From positions 1,312,484 to 1,376,483 of the forward strand of contig NZ_LMUO01000019.1 of NCBI RefSeq assembly GCF_009765905.1: a stretch of 64,000 bases of DNA, given 5' to 3'. The notes below the pieces were generated by a model, which saw only the letters and a list, made by a program, of their open reading frames with translations, searched no databases and was not told the DNA's origin. Source of the stretch: Mucilaginibacter sp. L196 (GTDB lineage Bacteria; Bacteroidota; Bacteroidia; Sphingobacteriales; Sphingobacteriaceae). Below, piece by piece: positions 17,578-27,900 of the stretch (the stretch's first letter is position 1; each line of letters begins with the position of its first letter). Position numbers and translations under genes: made by a program.

Positions 17578-19860
17578 TTATTTTTCATTTGATAAAGAAT
17601 AAGGAACATCTGCTGCTTTTATACCCCTTTGTTTATTTGGTTTAGCTGTCATGTCCATATTAATAATTGCGCCCTGTAACAATGCAGCATGGCCCACCCA
17701 GTTTAAATCATAAAACTTGCCGTTATAGGTCATGGTATTAACGTATTTATTATCTGCGCTATTTTTTGGCGCATTAATAATTAACTGTTTACCGTTTTCC
17801 AAATTAACTGTTATTTTTTTAAACAATGGTGCACCCAATACATATTGTGTACTAACCGGGCACACCGGATAAAAACCTATTGCCGAAAACACATACCATG
17901 CTGATGTTTGCCCATTGTCCTCATCGCCGCAATAACCATCAGGTGTTGCCCTATACATGCGGTTCATTGTTTCACGAGCCCAGTATTGGGTTTTCCAGGG
18001 TTCACCCGCATAACCGTATAAATAAATCATGTGTTGTATCGGCTGGTTACCATGTGCGTATTGCCCCATATCGGCTATCTGCATTTCGCGTATTTCGTGT
18101 ATAACAGTTCCGTAATAACTATCATCAAAAACAGGAGGAAGCGTGAATACCGAATCAAGCTTAGCAACAAAATTTTGCTTGCCACCCGTCAGATTTATTA
18201 AACCTTGAATATCCTGAAAAACGCCCCAGGTGTAATGCCAGCTATTACCTTCAGTAAAGGCATCGCCCCATTTAAATGGGTTAAAAGGTGTTTCCCATGA
18301 ACCATCTTTATTTTTACCACGCATTAACCCAATACTAGGGTCATACAGGTTTTTGTAATTCATCGCCCGTTTTTTGTAGATGTCGATCTCTGATGCTGGT
18401 TTACCCAGTGCTTTACCTAAACTGTAAATAGAAAAATCATCATAAGCATACTCCAGGGTACGGGCTGCATTTTCATTAATGCCGACATTATAGGGTACGT
18501 AACCTAACTCGTTATAATAATCAACCCCACGGCGGCCTGTGGCGTTTGGCCCGGTGTTATTGGCACCGTGTATTAATGCTTTGTACAAAGTTTCAATATC
18601 ATATCCGCGAAGACCTTTTAAATAAGCTTCGGCAACCACCGATGCGGAGTTGTTACCCACCATACAATCGGCATAACCCGGGCTCGACCATTCCGGCAGC
18701 CATCCACCTTCTTTATAATCGTTTACTAAACCTTCCTGCATTTCTTTAACGATGGATGGATAAACCAGGTTAAGAAAAGGATATAACGCTCTGAAGGTAT
18801 CCCAAAAACCTGTACCACCAAACAGATAGCCCGGCATTATTTTGCCGTTATAAGGGCTGTAATGTACTAACTTGCCATTAGCATCAACCTCATACAATTT
18901 ATTCGGGAAGAAAAGCATCCGGTACAAACAGGAGTAAAAAGTACGTGTTTGATCGATGGTACCACCCTGTACATTTATATGGTTTAATGTTTTGTTCCAT
19001 ATGGTTTTTGCTTTTTGTTCGGTAACATCAAAGCTATCGGTTCCCAGTTCACGCTTTAAATTCAACTCAGCTTGCTCTATGCTGATAAAAGACGATGCTA
19101 CCCTAAGGTGTACCTGTTCCCCTTTGCTGGTCTTAAAGCTGAGTAACGCGCCCACGTGGTTGCCTTTATATTCCAATACGCCGGCGTCCATTTTCAGATC
19201 ATGCCATACCGATGCATCCTTAAAAGGCTTATCAATATAAATAACAAAATAATCCTTAAAGTTTTCAGTAACTGCGCCACTATTTTTGGTGCTGTAACCT
19301 ATTATTTCATTCTTTTCAGGGATGATCTTTACGTATGATCCTTTATCAAAAGCATCGATCAGAATATGCGAACTATCGCTTTGAGGGAAAGTGAACCTGA
19401 AATTGGCCGCCCGTTCGGTTGGTGTAATTTCAGTAGTGACATCATAATCCGCCAAATAAACGCTGTAGTAATACGGTTTGGAGGTTTCGGCTTTATGCGA
19501 AAACCAACTGGCACGTTCCGTTTCATCCAGCTTTATTTTACCGGTTTCGGGGAATATGGAAAACATCCCGTAATCATTCATCCATGGCGATGGTTGGTGG
19601 GTTTGTTTAAAGCCGAGGATTTTATCGGCATCATAGGTGTATTGCCAGCCGCTTCCCATTTTACCGGTTTGTGGTGTCCAAAAATTCATACCCCAGGGTA
19701 CAGCTACAGCCGGATAGGTATTCCCGTTTGACATGATGGGTTTGGATGCTGTTCCCATTAACGGGTTTACATAATCGGTGAGATCGGCTTGTTTATTTAC
19801 CTGGGCTAATGTTATGAGCGGTAAAAAGGTTAATGCAATAAAGAATATTCTTTTCATCAA
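17578..19860 (-). CDS. GH92-family alpha-mannosidase with Gln at the catalytic-acid position
   Basis: This 760-residue protein has a signal peptide (to about 20) and the GH92 N-terminal beta-sandwich (VNPLMGT, GNTYPAVAVPWGMN). The (alpha/alpha)6 catalytic domain has GTGFWDTFRALYP (349-361), GWLPEWSSPGYADCMVG (386-402) and the base-bearing GDEDNGQTSAWYVFS (645-659). The usual GNEPSHH motif, whose Glu is the general acid in the GH92 alpha-mannosidases studied, reads GNQPIQH here (Gln606). GH92 enzymes are Ca2+-dependent inverting exo-alpha-mannosidases. Gln at this position has been linked to mannosyl-phosphodiester substrates, whose leaving group needs no acid. Fifth gene of the PUL. Confidence 0.93.
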   Translation of the reverse strand: MMKRIFFIALTFLPLITLAQVNKQADLTDYVNPLMGTASKPIMSNGNTYPAVAVPWGMNFWTPQTGKMGSGWQYTYDADKILGFKQTHQPSPWMNDYGMFSIFPETGKIKLDETERASWFSHKAETSKPYYYSVYLADYDVTTEITPTERAANFRFTFPQSDSSHILIDAFDKGSYVKIIPEKNEIIGYSTKNSGAVTENFKDYFVIYIDKPFKDASVWHDLKMDAGVLEYKGNHVGALLSFKTSKGEQVHLRVASSFISIEQAELNLKRELGTDSFDVTEQKAKTIWNKTLNHINVQGGTIDQTRTFYSCLYRMLFFPNKLYEVDANGKLVHYSPYNGKIMPGYLFGGTGFWDTFRALYPFLNLVYPSIVKEMQEGLVNDYKEGGWLPEWSSPGYADCMVGNNSASVVAEAYLKGLRGYDIETLYKALIHGANNTGPNATGRRGVDYYNELGYVPYNVGINENAARTLEYAYDDFSIYSLGKALGKPASEIDIYKKRAMNYKNLYDPSIGLMRGKNKDGSWETPFNPFKWGDAFTEGNSWHYTWGVFQDIQGLINLTGGKQNFVAKLDSVFTLPPVFDDSYYGTVIHEIREMQIADMGQYAHGNQPIQHMIYLYGYAGEPWKTQYWARETMNRMYRATPDGYCGDEDNGQTSAWYVFSAIGFYPVCPVSTQYVLGAPLFKKITVNLENGKQLIINAPKNSADNKYVNTMTYNGKFYDLNWVGHAALLQGAIINMDMTAKPNKQRGIKAADVPYSLSNEK

Positions 19861-19931
19861 AATAATTTGTTTCGGGCAATGGCCCGTTTGGATTTTGTTA
19901 TATAGCTCAGCGTAAATCAGATATTAAGAAT

Positions 19932-22118
19932 TTACCATTTTAAATTAACCTTTATGCCATCAGGGCTATTATCAAACCCCAGGTATAATGTATGAGTGCT
20001 TACATCCCATGATGATTTAACATCTGTAATAATTTTACCTGTGTTATCCGTAACCCTGATATGCTTTGGCTGTACGGGCAACAGCACACGCATGCTGTTT
20101 ACTGTGTTTATCGGGCTTTTTGCCACAAAAGAGTAACTGTCAGCTTGTATATGTTCATCATATATTCTTGATGCTGAAGCTAAAACTTTCGGTTGTTTTT
20201 TATTTACAACGCGGTTCAGGGCATACAATAATGACTGCTCGCCCGGAGGAACCGTTTTTTGAGTTAAAACCGGTAATTGCGGATCAAAAAGATCAATAGC
20301 CGGGCCCTTTATGGTGTAAGGCTTGCTATCAGCATTTTCATTCATCACCGAAACAATATCATACGGCCCTCTTTCAAGGTACAAGCTATTTTTGTAGGCT
20401 ATTTTACCGGCATGGGCATCTTTTTCATAAGCTTGTTTTACCAGGTTTATGTAGTTATCATCATTATTTGCCTGCAACACAAATTCTTTAGGATTTTGCC
20501 TAACAATGTATACCATGCCATTACCAACTTTATAACCCTTTTTATTACCGGTAGTATCAATATTCAATAGTTTAAAAAGATGTTGTGACGGTGCGGTATA
20601 TTTATTCCCTTTAGTATCCCACCATTCCATTACGCTTTGATAAGGATCATTATCCCTGCCGCAATAGATCAAAACACCACCCTGTTTTACCCAGTTGGCA
20701 ATATACTGATGTACCTGAGGGCTGTTAGGTTTCATATTGGAATAGCTCATCACTAAAACCTTAATATTTTTAAGCGTATTAGCGTAGGCAAGGTTTTCCA
20801 TATGAACCGTTTGCACCGGTATACCACGCTTTAACAGTGGAAAGGTTTGGCCATAAAAGTTTGAAAATTGCGGATCTTCAAAACCATTGTGTGTTGGAAA
20901 ACGCTGAAACATCAGCGAATTACTCATCAGCACACCTATGCCATTTACCCCGGTTACTTTGTTTGGTGATAAAGGCATATCATTCAACACATTTATCATC
21001 ACCTGCATTTGGGTTGAATAATATTTAGGTATCAATACGCTTGAATCGCTATTAGCCAATTTATACGGATGGGTATAGATACGTTCAGGCCATGGCATTA
21101 CCTCATAATTATTTACCGTCGGGTATAATAATTCTGCGGTAATGGTTGCCTGGTAATTTTGTTTGTAATCGGCCCAGTTGCGCGGCCTGTCTTCTACCGG
21201 ATCGGTTAAAAAGAATAATTTCCTGCCTGTAGGTGCCGTCATGGATACCATTGAGCCATATTCAAGAAAAGCATTTTCAAATACCCTTTCCTTTTCCTGG
21301 CCATTAAAATAAGTCGGCTCGCGCGATGTTCCGGTCCAAACCTGTGCTATATAGCCGTCAATACCTGGTAATGTTGCCAGGCTTGCCTCAGGACTTATAA
21401 TTTGCCATGAAGAATAATTTACAAGCGAGTGTGTAGCTATATAAACTTTAATATTTTTGCCTTTACTCTTGCCATAAGCTTTGGCATAGTTTGAAACCTG
21501 TTTTATAGCATTATAAAACAGTTGATATTTTAACTTGCTTGCCAGATACGTATTTTCAGCAGATGCATCCTCCGGCCTCCACGGGAATCCATAAAACTTT
21601 TGCCATTCCTCTTTAAACGGTGCGCTATATCCAGCACGTGCCCAAAACTCGGGCTCTTCAAAAAATATTGTAGTAATACCGGCATCAATAACCCTTTTTA
21701 CAACGGCAGACTTCATATAGTCAATAAACGACTGTACCGGCACTACGTAAGGCATATTTCTGCCATGAAAAATAGTATCACCTTTTTGCGTTACCTGGCC
21801 TACACCCAAGTGATTTTTTCCGTCCCATTTACCCAGGAAGTAATCATAGTATGATCCCCAGGCAATACCCGTCATAAAAGCAGTTTGGTAGCCACGGTCG
21901 CGCCATGATTTTACACGTTGCTCAAACGTTTCACCTTTTCTATCATTCGTGCCATATACAATGGCTACATCTGAGCGCACATCGATTTGGGGTATCCAGC
22001 CAATGCTGGTTTGAAAAGCTGTTTTTTGTCGTGGCTCATTAATAACGGTTGACTTATTTTGTGCCAAACCAACGCATGAGATAGTTATTAGCCCGCAAAA
22101 AAGGATAGTTTTTTTCAT
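19932..22118 (-). CDS. Secreted multidomain hydrolase-like protein of unknown family (PUL member)
   Basis: This 728-residue protein has a signal peptide ending near VGLAQ (20). No family is recognised with certainty. Residues ~35-380 look like a TIM barrel: alternating strands and helices, an FFEEPEFW motif (152-159) in a typical acid/base position, and a later NNYEVMPWPERIY motif. Residues ~400-520 resemble a Rossmann/glutamine-amidotransferase-like domain (VLVMSYSNM, WVKQGGVLIYCG), and the end is beta-sandwich-like. This order resembles GH42/GH164-type glycosidases with a trimerisation domain. It lies 71 bp upstream of GH92 in the mannoside PUL. A new or divergent glycosidase is inferred. 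Confidence 0.6.
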   Translation of the reverse strand: MKKTILFCGLITISCVGLAQNKSTVINEPRQKTAFQTSIGWIPQIDVRSDVAIVYGTNDRKGETFEQRVKSWRDRGYQTAFMTGIAWGSYYDYFLGKWDGKNHLGVGQVTQKGDTIFHGRNMPYVVPVQSFIDYMKSAVVKRVIDAGITTIFFEEPEFWARAGYSAPFKEEWQKFYGFPWRPEDASAENTYLASKLKYQLFYNAIKQVSNYAKAYGKSKGKNIKVYIATHSLVNYSSWQIISPEASLATLPGIDGYIAQVWTGTSREPTYFNGQEKERVFENAFLEYGSMVSMTAPTGRKLFFLTDPVEDRPRNWADYKQNYQATITAELLYPTVNNYEVMPWPERIYTHPYKLANSDSSVLIPKYYSTQMQVMINVLNDMPLSPNKVTGVNGIGVLMSNSLMFQRFPTHNGFEDPQFSNFYGQTFPLLKRGIPVQTVHMENLAYANTLKNIKVLVMSYSNMKPNSPQVHQYIANWVKQGGVLIYCGRDNDPYQSVMEWWDTKGNKYTAPSQHLFKLLNIDTTGNKKGYKVGNGMVYIVRQNPKEFVLQANNDDNYINLVKQAYEKDAHAGKIAYKNSLYLERGPYDIVSVMNENADSKPYTIKGPAIDLFDPQLPVLTQKTVPPGEQSLLYALNRVVNKKQPKVLASASRIYDEHIQADSYSFVAKSPINTVNSMRVLLPVQPKHIRVTDNTGKIITDVKSSWDVSTHTLYLGFDNSPDGIKVNLKW

Positions 22119-22147
22119 AGGTATTTTTTATTATTTAATGATCGTAA

Positions 22148-22184
22148 TTTTATCAGGGCGGACTGAAAGCCTGCCCTGATAAAA
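22148..22184. terminator. Intra-operon hairpin between binding and enzyme genes
   Basis: TTTTATCAGGGC (22148-22159) and GCCCTGATAAAA (22173-22184) form a perfect 12-bp stem with a 13-nt loop. It lies just after the DUF3823 gene and before the first enzyme gene. On the minus strand no strong T-run follows, so it may be an attenuator or RNA-processing/stability element rather than a full terminator. Confidence 0.6.
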
Positions 22185-22189
22185 AGAAA

Positions 22190-22945
22190 TTATGGATAAG
22201 TGAGGCCTACAGGAGTACTATAGTTATATTCATCATACACTGCGTTTATCCTCGCCCCAACCCGGAAGAATACATCCTGTGCTGGCAAAGCTCCGCCTGT
22301 AGTGGTTATGGTAATAACCTGACCTAAAATACTATTACCTGACGTACCGCTGTACGAGGTTAATGTTGAGTACCTTGGATCATAATTATTATTAGCATCG
22401 TAATGTGTATTACATACGTACAGGTTAACATCAGTTATTGGCTGCTGATAATTCGGATTATTGGTACCCCGTGTAATTTTAACTTGTACTGTAACGGTAC
22501 TATCAGCATTAAATACCGGCTTGCCAACCCACTCTACTCTTAAAAAAGGCTGAACCTTAAAATTTAAAGTTGCCGTATTTTTTAAAACGATGGTTTTGCT
22601 GGAATCTGTTAAAACATTGCCAACGCTATCAGTTAGGATAAGAGGCACAAATGGACCTTGCACTGAAACTTTATAGGTTGCACCAAATACTTTAGTGTTA
22701 TTAAATGTACCATCCTGCATCGATTGAAAATAAATAGGCACAGGGTTGCTGCTGTAGCTTGTTTCAAGCAATTCCACGCGAGTACCTCCACCCCCTACTT
22801 CTGTCTGTACTGTAGCACCTGTCACTTCGTCAATCGTACTCCCATTTATAGTATCAGATGGGGCCGGATAATTATCAATCTTGCTGCATGAACTGCCGGC
22901 AACAACTACCAGGCATAATGCGGTATAATAAAATAGTCTTTTCAT
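22190..22945 (-). CDS. DUF3823-domain lipoprotein (SusE-position glycan-binding candidate)
   Basis: This 251-residue protein has a lipoprotein signal with the Cys at about 20 (GSSCSKID). The body is beta-rich and starts with a TIDEVTGATVQTE strand typical of DUF3823, which is found downstream of SusD in Bacteroidota PULs. It starts 11 bp after the SusD stop. A surface glycan-binding role is inferred from position. The long hairpin at 22148-22184 follows it. Confidence 0.8.
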   Translation of the reverse strand: MKRLFYYTALCLVVVAGSSCSKIDNYPAPSDTINGSTIDEVTGATVQTEVGGGGTRVELLETSYSSNPVPIYFQSMQDGTFNNTKVFGATYKVSVQGPFVPLILTDSVGNVLTDSSKTIVLKNTATLNFKVQPFLRVEWVGKPVFNADSTVTVQVKITRGTNNPNYQQPITDVNLYVCNTHYDANNNYDPRYSTLTSYSGTSGNSILGQVITITTTGGALPAQDVFFRVGARINAVYDEYNYSTPVGLTYP

Positions 22946-22956
22946 GTTTAATAAAT

Positions 22957-24897
22957 TTAATAGCCTGGGTTTTGAATTAAATTTGTGCTTTTTGATATTG
23001 CGCCTTGGGGTATTTGTTCATAATACCATCTTGGGTCGTAAGTGTAAACACTGTTATGCTCATCGGTACGTGCATCAAAGAAATATTTGCCGGCCTGTGC
23101 CGAATAAAATGGCATCAAAACCCTGTATATAGTTCCATTTTGCTCTTTTGAGAATGTTCTCCATCTTTTTAAATCCCAATAGGTCTTATTCTCAAATGCA
23201 AGCTCTTTTCTTCTTTCTATACGTACACTATCGATGGTCATTGAACCGGCGTTCGATAATAAAGTTGCGCCTGCCCTGGAGCGTATCTGGTTAATATCAT
23301 CAAAGGCATCCTGTTGATAGTTGGTAGTACCAGCTTGGCCAGCAGTATATAATTCGTAAGCTGCTTCCGCACGGTTTAATAAAACTTCGGCATAACGCAT
23401 TTCAATCCATGTTTGTGTTTCATTGTTTTCAAGCACCTGTGATGTTGGCAAATTTGGATTAAGCCATTTTCTCACAGAGAACCCTGAGATGGCACAGGCT
23501 TCGTCGCTAGTAAAAACCCCGCTTAATCCCGCGGGGTTCATCAGCGTTCCATTAGGTAGTGCGTAGGGTGTTTGTGATGCTGTTGCAGAAGTTATTAAAT
23601 TCGTAGTTGGATATTGCGACCTTGAACCTGCCGGCAATAAAGGATTAATACCTGCCGATGCATTGCCTGTATAAATACCACGACGTATCTCAATACTTTC
23701 AGCTTTAAACACATCTCCCGGCAAAATAACCGTGGCTCTTAGCCTTGGCTCAACATTTGCAAACAGATCCATTGTATTTGTATATAAATTATATTGCCCG
23801 CTGGAATTAAGGGTTTGAATAGTACCGTCTGGGTTTTTAGGTATACCGCCAAACATCTCCACAAAATTAAGCGTTGGGTTTACTTCGGATGAGTAACCAT
23901 TTGGCCCTATCAACTGACGAGGCACGTTATAAGCGTCATAACCATGCACCGAGTTTGGATATTGGTACTCTCTTACAAATACGCTTTCTTTACTTGATGC
24001 ATCAGAAAACAGATTTACAAAGTTTTGGTATTGAGCAGTTTTATCAGTTGCGCTCCATGCTGACAGATAAAGGCTATACACACCATCGAGCATTACAGCA
24101 GCATTGTAGCTTTTTTGAAAGTAGCCGTTTGCCAGGCTAGCAGGCATTCCGCAAAGCTCGTTATGATTTGCATCAAATAAGGTAGTGGTGTTGTATTTAG
24201 CAATAGTACCGGCATATAGCATCGCTCTTGATTCAAATGCAGCGGCAACGTATTTATTTGCCCTGCTGCCATCAGCATCATCAGCGTTTACGGCAGGCAA
24301 ATTAGCAATCGCGAAATCAAAATCGCTGGCTACCTGGTCCCAAACCGCTTGTTCTGAAGAACGGGGTATTTTCAGTTCGTCGGTACTTGTACCTACCACA
24401 TAGTTTAATGTTTTATTTACAATAGGTACACCGCCAAAGCGTTTTACTAAGGCAAAATAAGTCATACCGCGTATAAAATAGGCCTCACCTAACCAGGCAT
24501 TTACTTGTGCCGTAGTGAAGTTACTTGCATACGATGGCAATGTCTGAATAAAATAGTCACAATCATGTATTACCGTATAAGAACCACCCCATATATCCCA
24601 AGTCCAACCTCCAAAATTCTCCTGCATCGAGCTTGTTTGATCTTTACTTAATGCTTCACCTGTAGTAGCTGGGGTTGGGCTGATGATCCAAAAGAAATTT
24701 AATCCTCTTTGTGGCGAATACCTGAAATCTTCAATAGGCAATTCGCTATACAAACGTGCCATATAAGCCTGAATACCTGCTGAATTGGAAAATACATCCG
24801 GATCCTGAATTATATTTTTTGGTGGAATATTGAGCTTTCTGCAAGCCGCAGTGCCCAGAATCAAAATTGTTAATAATATATAGTTATATTTTTTCAT
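22957..24897 (-). CDS. SusD/RagB-family outer-membrane lipoprotein
   Basis: This 646-residue protein has a lipoprotein signal with Cys at about 19 (GTAACRKLN). N-terminal TPR-like helices contain AWLGEAYFIRGMTYFALVKRFGGVPIV (only part shown by family: AYFIRG/FGGVPIV). The C-terminal RagB/SusD region includes WIEMRYAEVLLNRAEAAYE and RRKELAFENKTYWDLKRW. SusD proteins cap the SusC transporter and bind glycans at the cell surface. It starts 11 bp after the SusC stop. Confidence 0.95.
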   Translation of the reverse strand: MKKYNYILLTILILGTAACRKLNIPPKNIIQDPDVFSNSAGIQAYMARLYSELPIEDFRYSPQRGLNFFWIISPTPATTGEALSKDQTSSMQENFGGWTWDIWGGSYTVIHDCDYFIQTLPSYASNFTTAQVNAWLGEAYFIRGMTYFALVKRFGGVPIVNKTLNYVVGTSTDELKIPRSSEQAVWDQVASDFDFAIANLPAVNADDADGSRANKYVAAAFESRAMLYAGTIAKYNTTTLFDANHNELCGMPASLANGYFQKSYNAAVMLDGVYSLYLSAWSATDKTAQYQNFVNLFSDASSKESVFVREYQYPNSVHGYDAYNVPRQLIGPNGYSSEVNPTLNFVEMFGGIPKNPDGTIQTLNSSGQYNLYTNTMDLFANVEPRLRATVILPGDVFKAESIEIRRGIYTGNASAGINPLLPAGSRSQYPTTNLITSATASQTPYALPNGTLMNPAGLSGVFTSDEACAISGFSVRKWLNPNLPTSQVLENNETQTWIEMRYAEVLLNRAEAAYELYTAGQAGTTNYQQDAFDDINQIRSRAGATLLSNAGSMTIDSVRIERRKELAFENKTYWDLKRWRTFSKEQNGTIYRVLMPFYSAQAGKYFFDARTDEHNSVYTYDPRWYYEQIPQGAISKSTNLIQNPGY

Positions 24898-24908
24898 GAT
24901 TTTTTCAA

Positions 24909-27900
24909 TTAGAATTTAACATTTACACCAACGTTATATATTTTATCAAGCGGATATAGATACCCATACGTGCCGGATGGATGCTCCGGATCGACGTATT
25001 TAACATTGGTTATGGTAAACAAGTTATAACCATTTGTAAATATCCGCACCCCTTTAACCCCTATCTGTGATAAAAAATTTCCGGGTAATGTGTAGCCTAG
25101 TTCAGCACTTTTAAGCCTCATATAAGCCGCGTTCTGAAAATTAAATGTTGAATTGGTATTAGCAGTAGTGCCTGTGTAAGCAAAATGGCCCGGCACCCAA
25201 ACAGTATTTGGATTATAAGGATCGGCATTAGGATTAGCAGGATGATAATCGTTTAAAAATTGTGTTAACGCGCTACCACCACCCCATAGCGGTATATTTA
25301 ATTGCTCGATGTAGGAAACGCTGTACATTGCAGTCCCCTGGAACAACAAATTAATATCAAAGCCTTTATATGCACCGCCAATAGTAAGGCCATAAGTTAC
25401 TTTAGGTATTAATGGTGTGCCATTAGGGTTACCGCCATAAGCAATTGGATGATTATCATTACCATCTATCTGGCCATCGCCATTCCAATCCTGGTAAATG
25501 TAATCGCCAACAACTGTGTTGCGGCTAACAAAAGTAGGGCTGTTAACAATCTGACCATAATTTTGGTATTGTCCTGCTCCACTGGTTCCCCATTGGATAC
25601 CTTGATTCCTGTTTGCCAGGTTATTTAACCAATCAAGATATGAATTACCCTGTTTTGACTCAGCATATGTGGTATTCATAGTATTGGTGTAAGAAAAAGT
25701 ACCTTTTATATTATAAGTGAATTTGCCGATATGATTTCTGTGCGTTACTTCAAAATCAAAGCCCTGGGTTCTATCGCCATTAATATTGGCCTCTGGCAGC
25801 GGAGTACCCAAAACATCAGGCACTTGTAATACAGGAGCAGTCAATAACCCGGTTCTGTTACGAATAAAATAATCAATAGTAAAACCGAATAATCCTTTCC
25901 AGACATCAAAATCCACACCTACATCAAAAGTATGTGAGGTTGCCCAGGTAATGTTTGGGTTTGGCAACCCGGTACTTTGTACAGCATTTATAAACGTGTT
26001 ATTGAATACTGAACCGGTAGGTACTTGGTTGTTTGAACCATTTGCAGGGTAATTATAACCACTCAGGAACTGATAATATAGCGGTCCGTCATCCCCTAGC
26101 ACACCATACGAAGCACGAAACTTTAAATTATCAATAAACGATAATGCAGAAGAGTTTTTCCAGAAATCCTCGTCAGATACACGCCATCCTAATGAAGCAG
26201 ACGGAAAAAATCCCCATCCCTGTTTAGGTGCGAACTTAGATGATTGATCATCCCTGAAACTAAATTCAGCTAAATATCTACCTTTAAAATCATAAGTAGC
26301 CCGTCCTACAATTGAGTTAGTTGCATATTGATACAATCCGTTTGTAGTTTCTGTAGCAGCTTGTAATGCGCTATTACCTGCAATCAGTTGATCAACAGGT
26401 ATTGCAAGCTGCCTGTATGCGGCAAAGTTATCACCGCTTTGTCCGTTACCTTCATAAAGTAATAAGGCACTTACATTGTGGATGCCTCCAAAAGAGTGGG
26501 CATAGTTAAGTGATAACTGATCCGTATTTTGTGTATAATCGTAATACTGCCTTTGTACAAAGCCTGGCGAATTATTTAGCGTCGGGTTATAAGCCTGTGT
26601 GGCACCATCATAAATATAAAGATTATAAGCTATCTGGTATAGCTTATTGTCCTGTATCTGATCGTCATAGCTGTAAAGGCCCTTTAAAGTTAATCCATCA
26701 ACAAAAGGCAGCTTATAATCAATACTAAGCGAACCGTTGTAAAATTTATTATTTTGTGTAGAGTAACCATTAATATTCGAATTTTCGTAAGCTACCGGGT
26801 TTCCACCATCAACTATACCATCACTTAAATACGAAGGATTATTATTGGCATAAATTGTTTGGGTGGGTAATTCCCTCCAGGTTTCCCGGGTTGTGTACCA
26901 AAAAGATTGTGCCGGAGAATTTTTCTGATCCATTATGGCACTCATATTTAAGTTAACCGTAATGTTTTTGCCTATTTTACTGGTAACATTTGAACGTATA
27001 TTATAACGTTTGTAATTAAGATCATTACTGGTTAAAATACCATCCTGATCAAGAAAACCTCCACTTAATAAATAAGTTGTATTCTCATTTCCACCGGTTG
27101 CTGTTAGGTTATGCTGTTCCTGCATTGCCGATTTTTTGAAAACAGCATCGTACCAATCTGTACTTTGTTTGCTACCATCTGCATAAGCTGCAAAATCTGC
27201 CGGAGTATAGGCTATAATTCCACCATTAGAATTATGCAGGTCTTGTTGGTTAACAAGTGTCATATACTGGGTAGCATCCACCGGTTTAGGTAAACCGGAA
27301 GGCACCTGCGCACCAAACGTACCTGAATAAGTAAGTTGAAGCGAACCAGCTTTTCCTTTTTTGGTAGTAACCAAAATTACGCCATTTGCAGCTTTAACAC
27401 CATAAATGGAAGCGCCGGCATCTTTCAAAACCGAAATGCTTTCAATATCATTCGGGTCTAGCCTTGATAATATATTGCTTGTGCCAACATTATTATCGCC
27501 ATTACCACCTGTAACAGAAAAATCGGGCATCTCTACACCATCAACTACAATTAATGGGTTGCCCATTCCTCGTATCGAAATATTATTTGCAAAATCTCCC
27601 GGTTCAGCTGTGTTTTGAACTACCTGCAAACCGGCAACTTTACCTGTTAGCATATTTTCAACATTCTCATTTTTGGTGGTAACGATATCTTGTCCGCTGA
27701 TTGATGATACCGCATTGGTAAGAGACACCTTTTTTTGTGTACCGTAACCAACTACTACAACCTCATCTAAATTCGACGTTGAGGGGATTAGCTTAACTGT
27801 TAAAGTTTTTTGCTCGCCTACAATAATTTCCTTCTTGTTGTAACTAACAAAGCTAAAAATCAGTGTAGCGCCTTTATCGGCATTGATAGAAAAATTGCCG

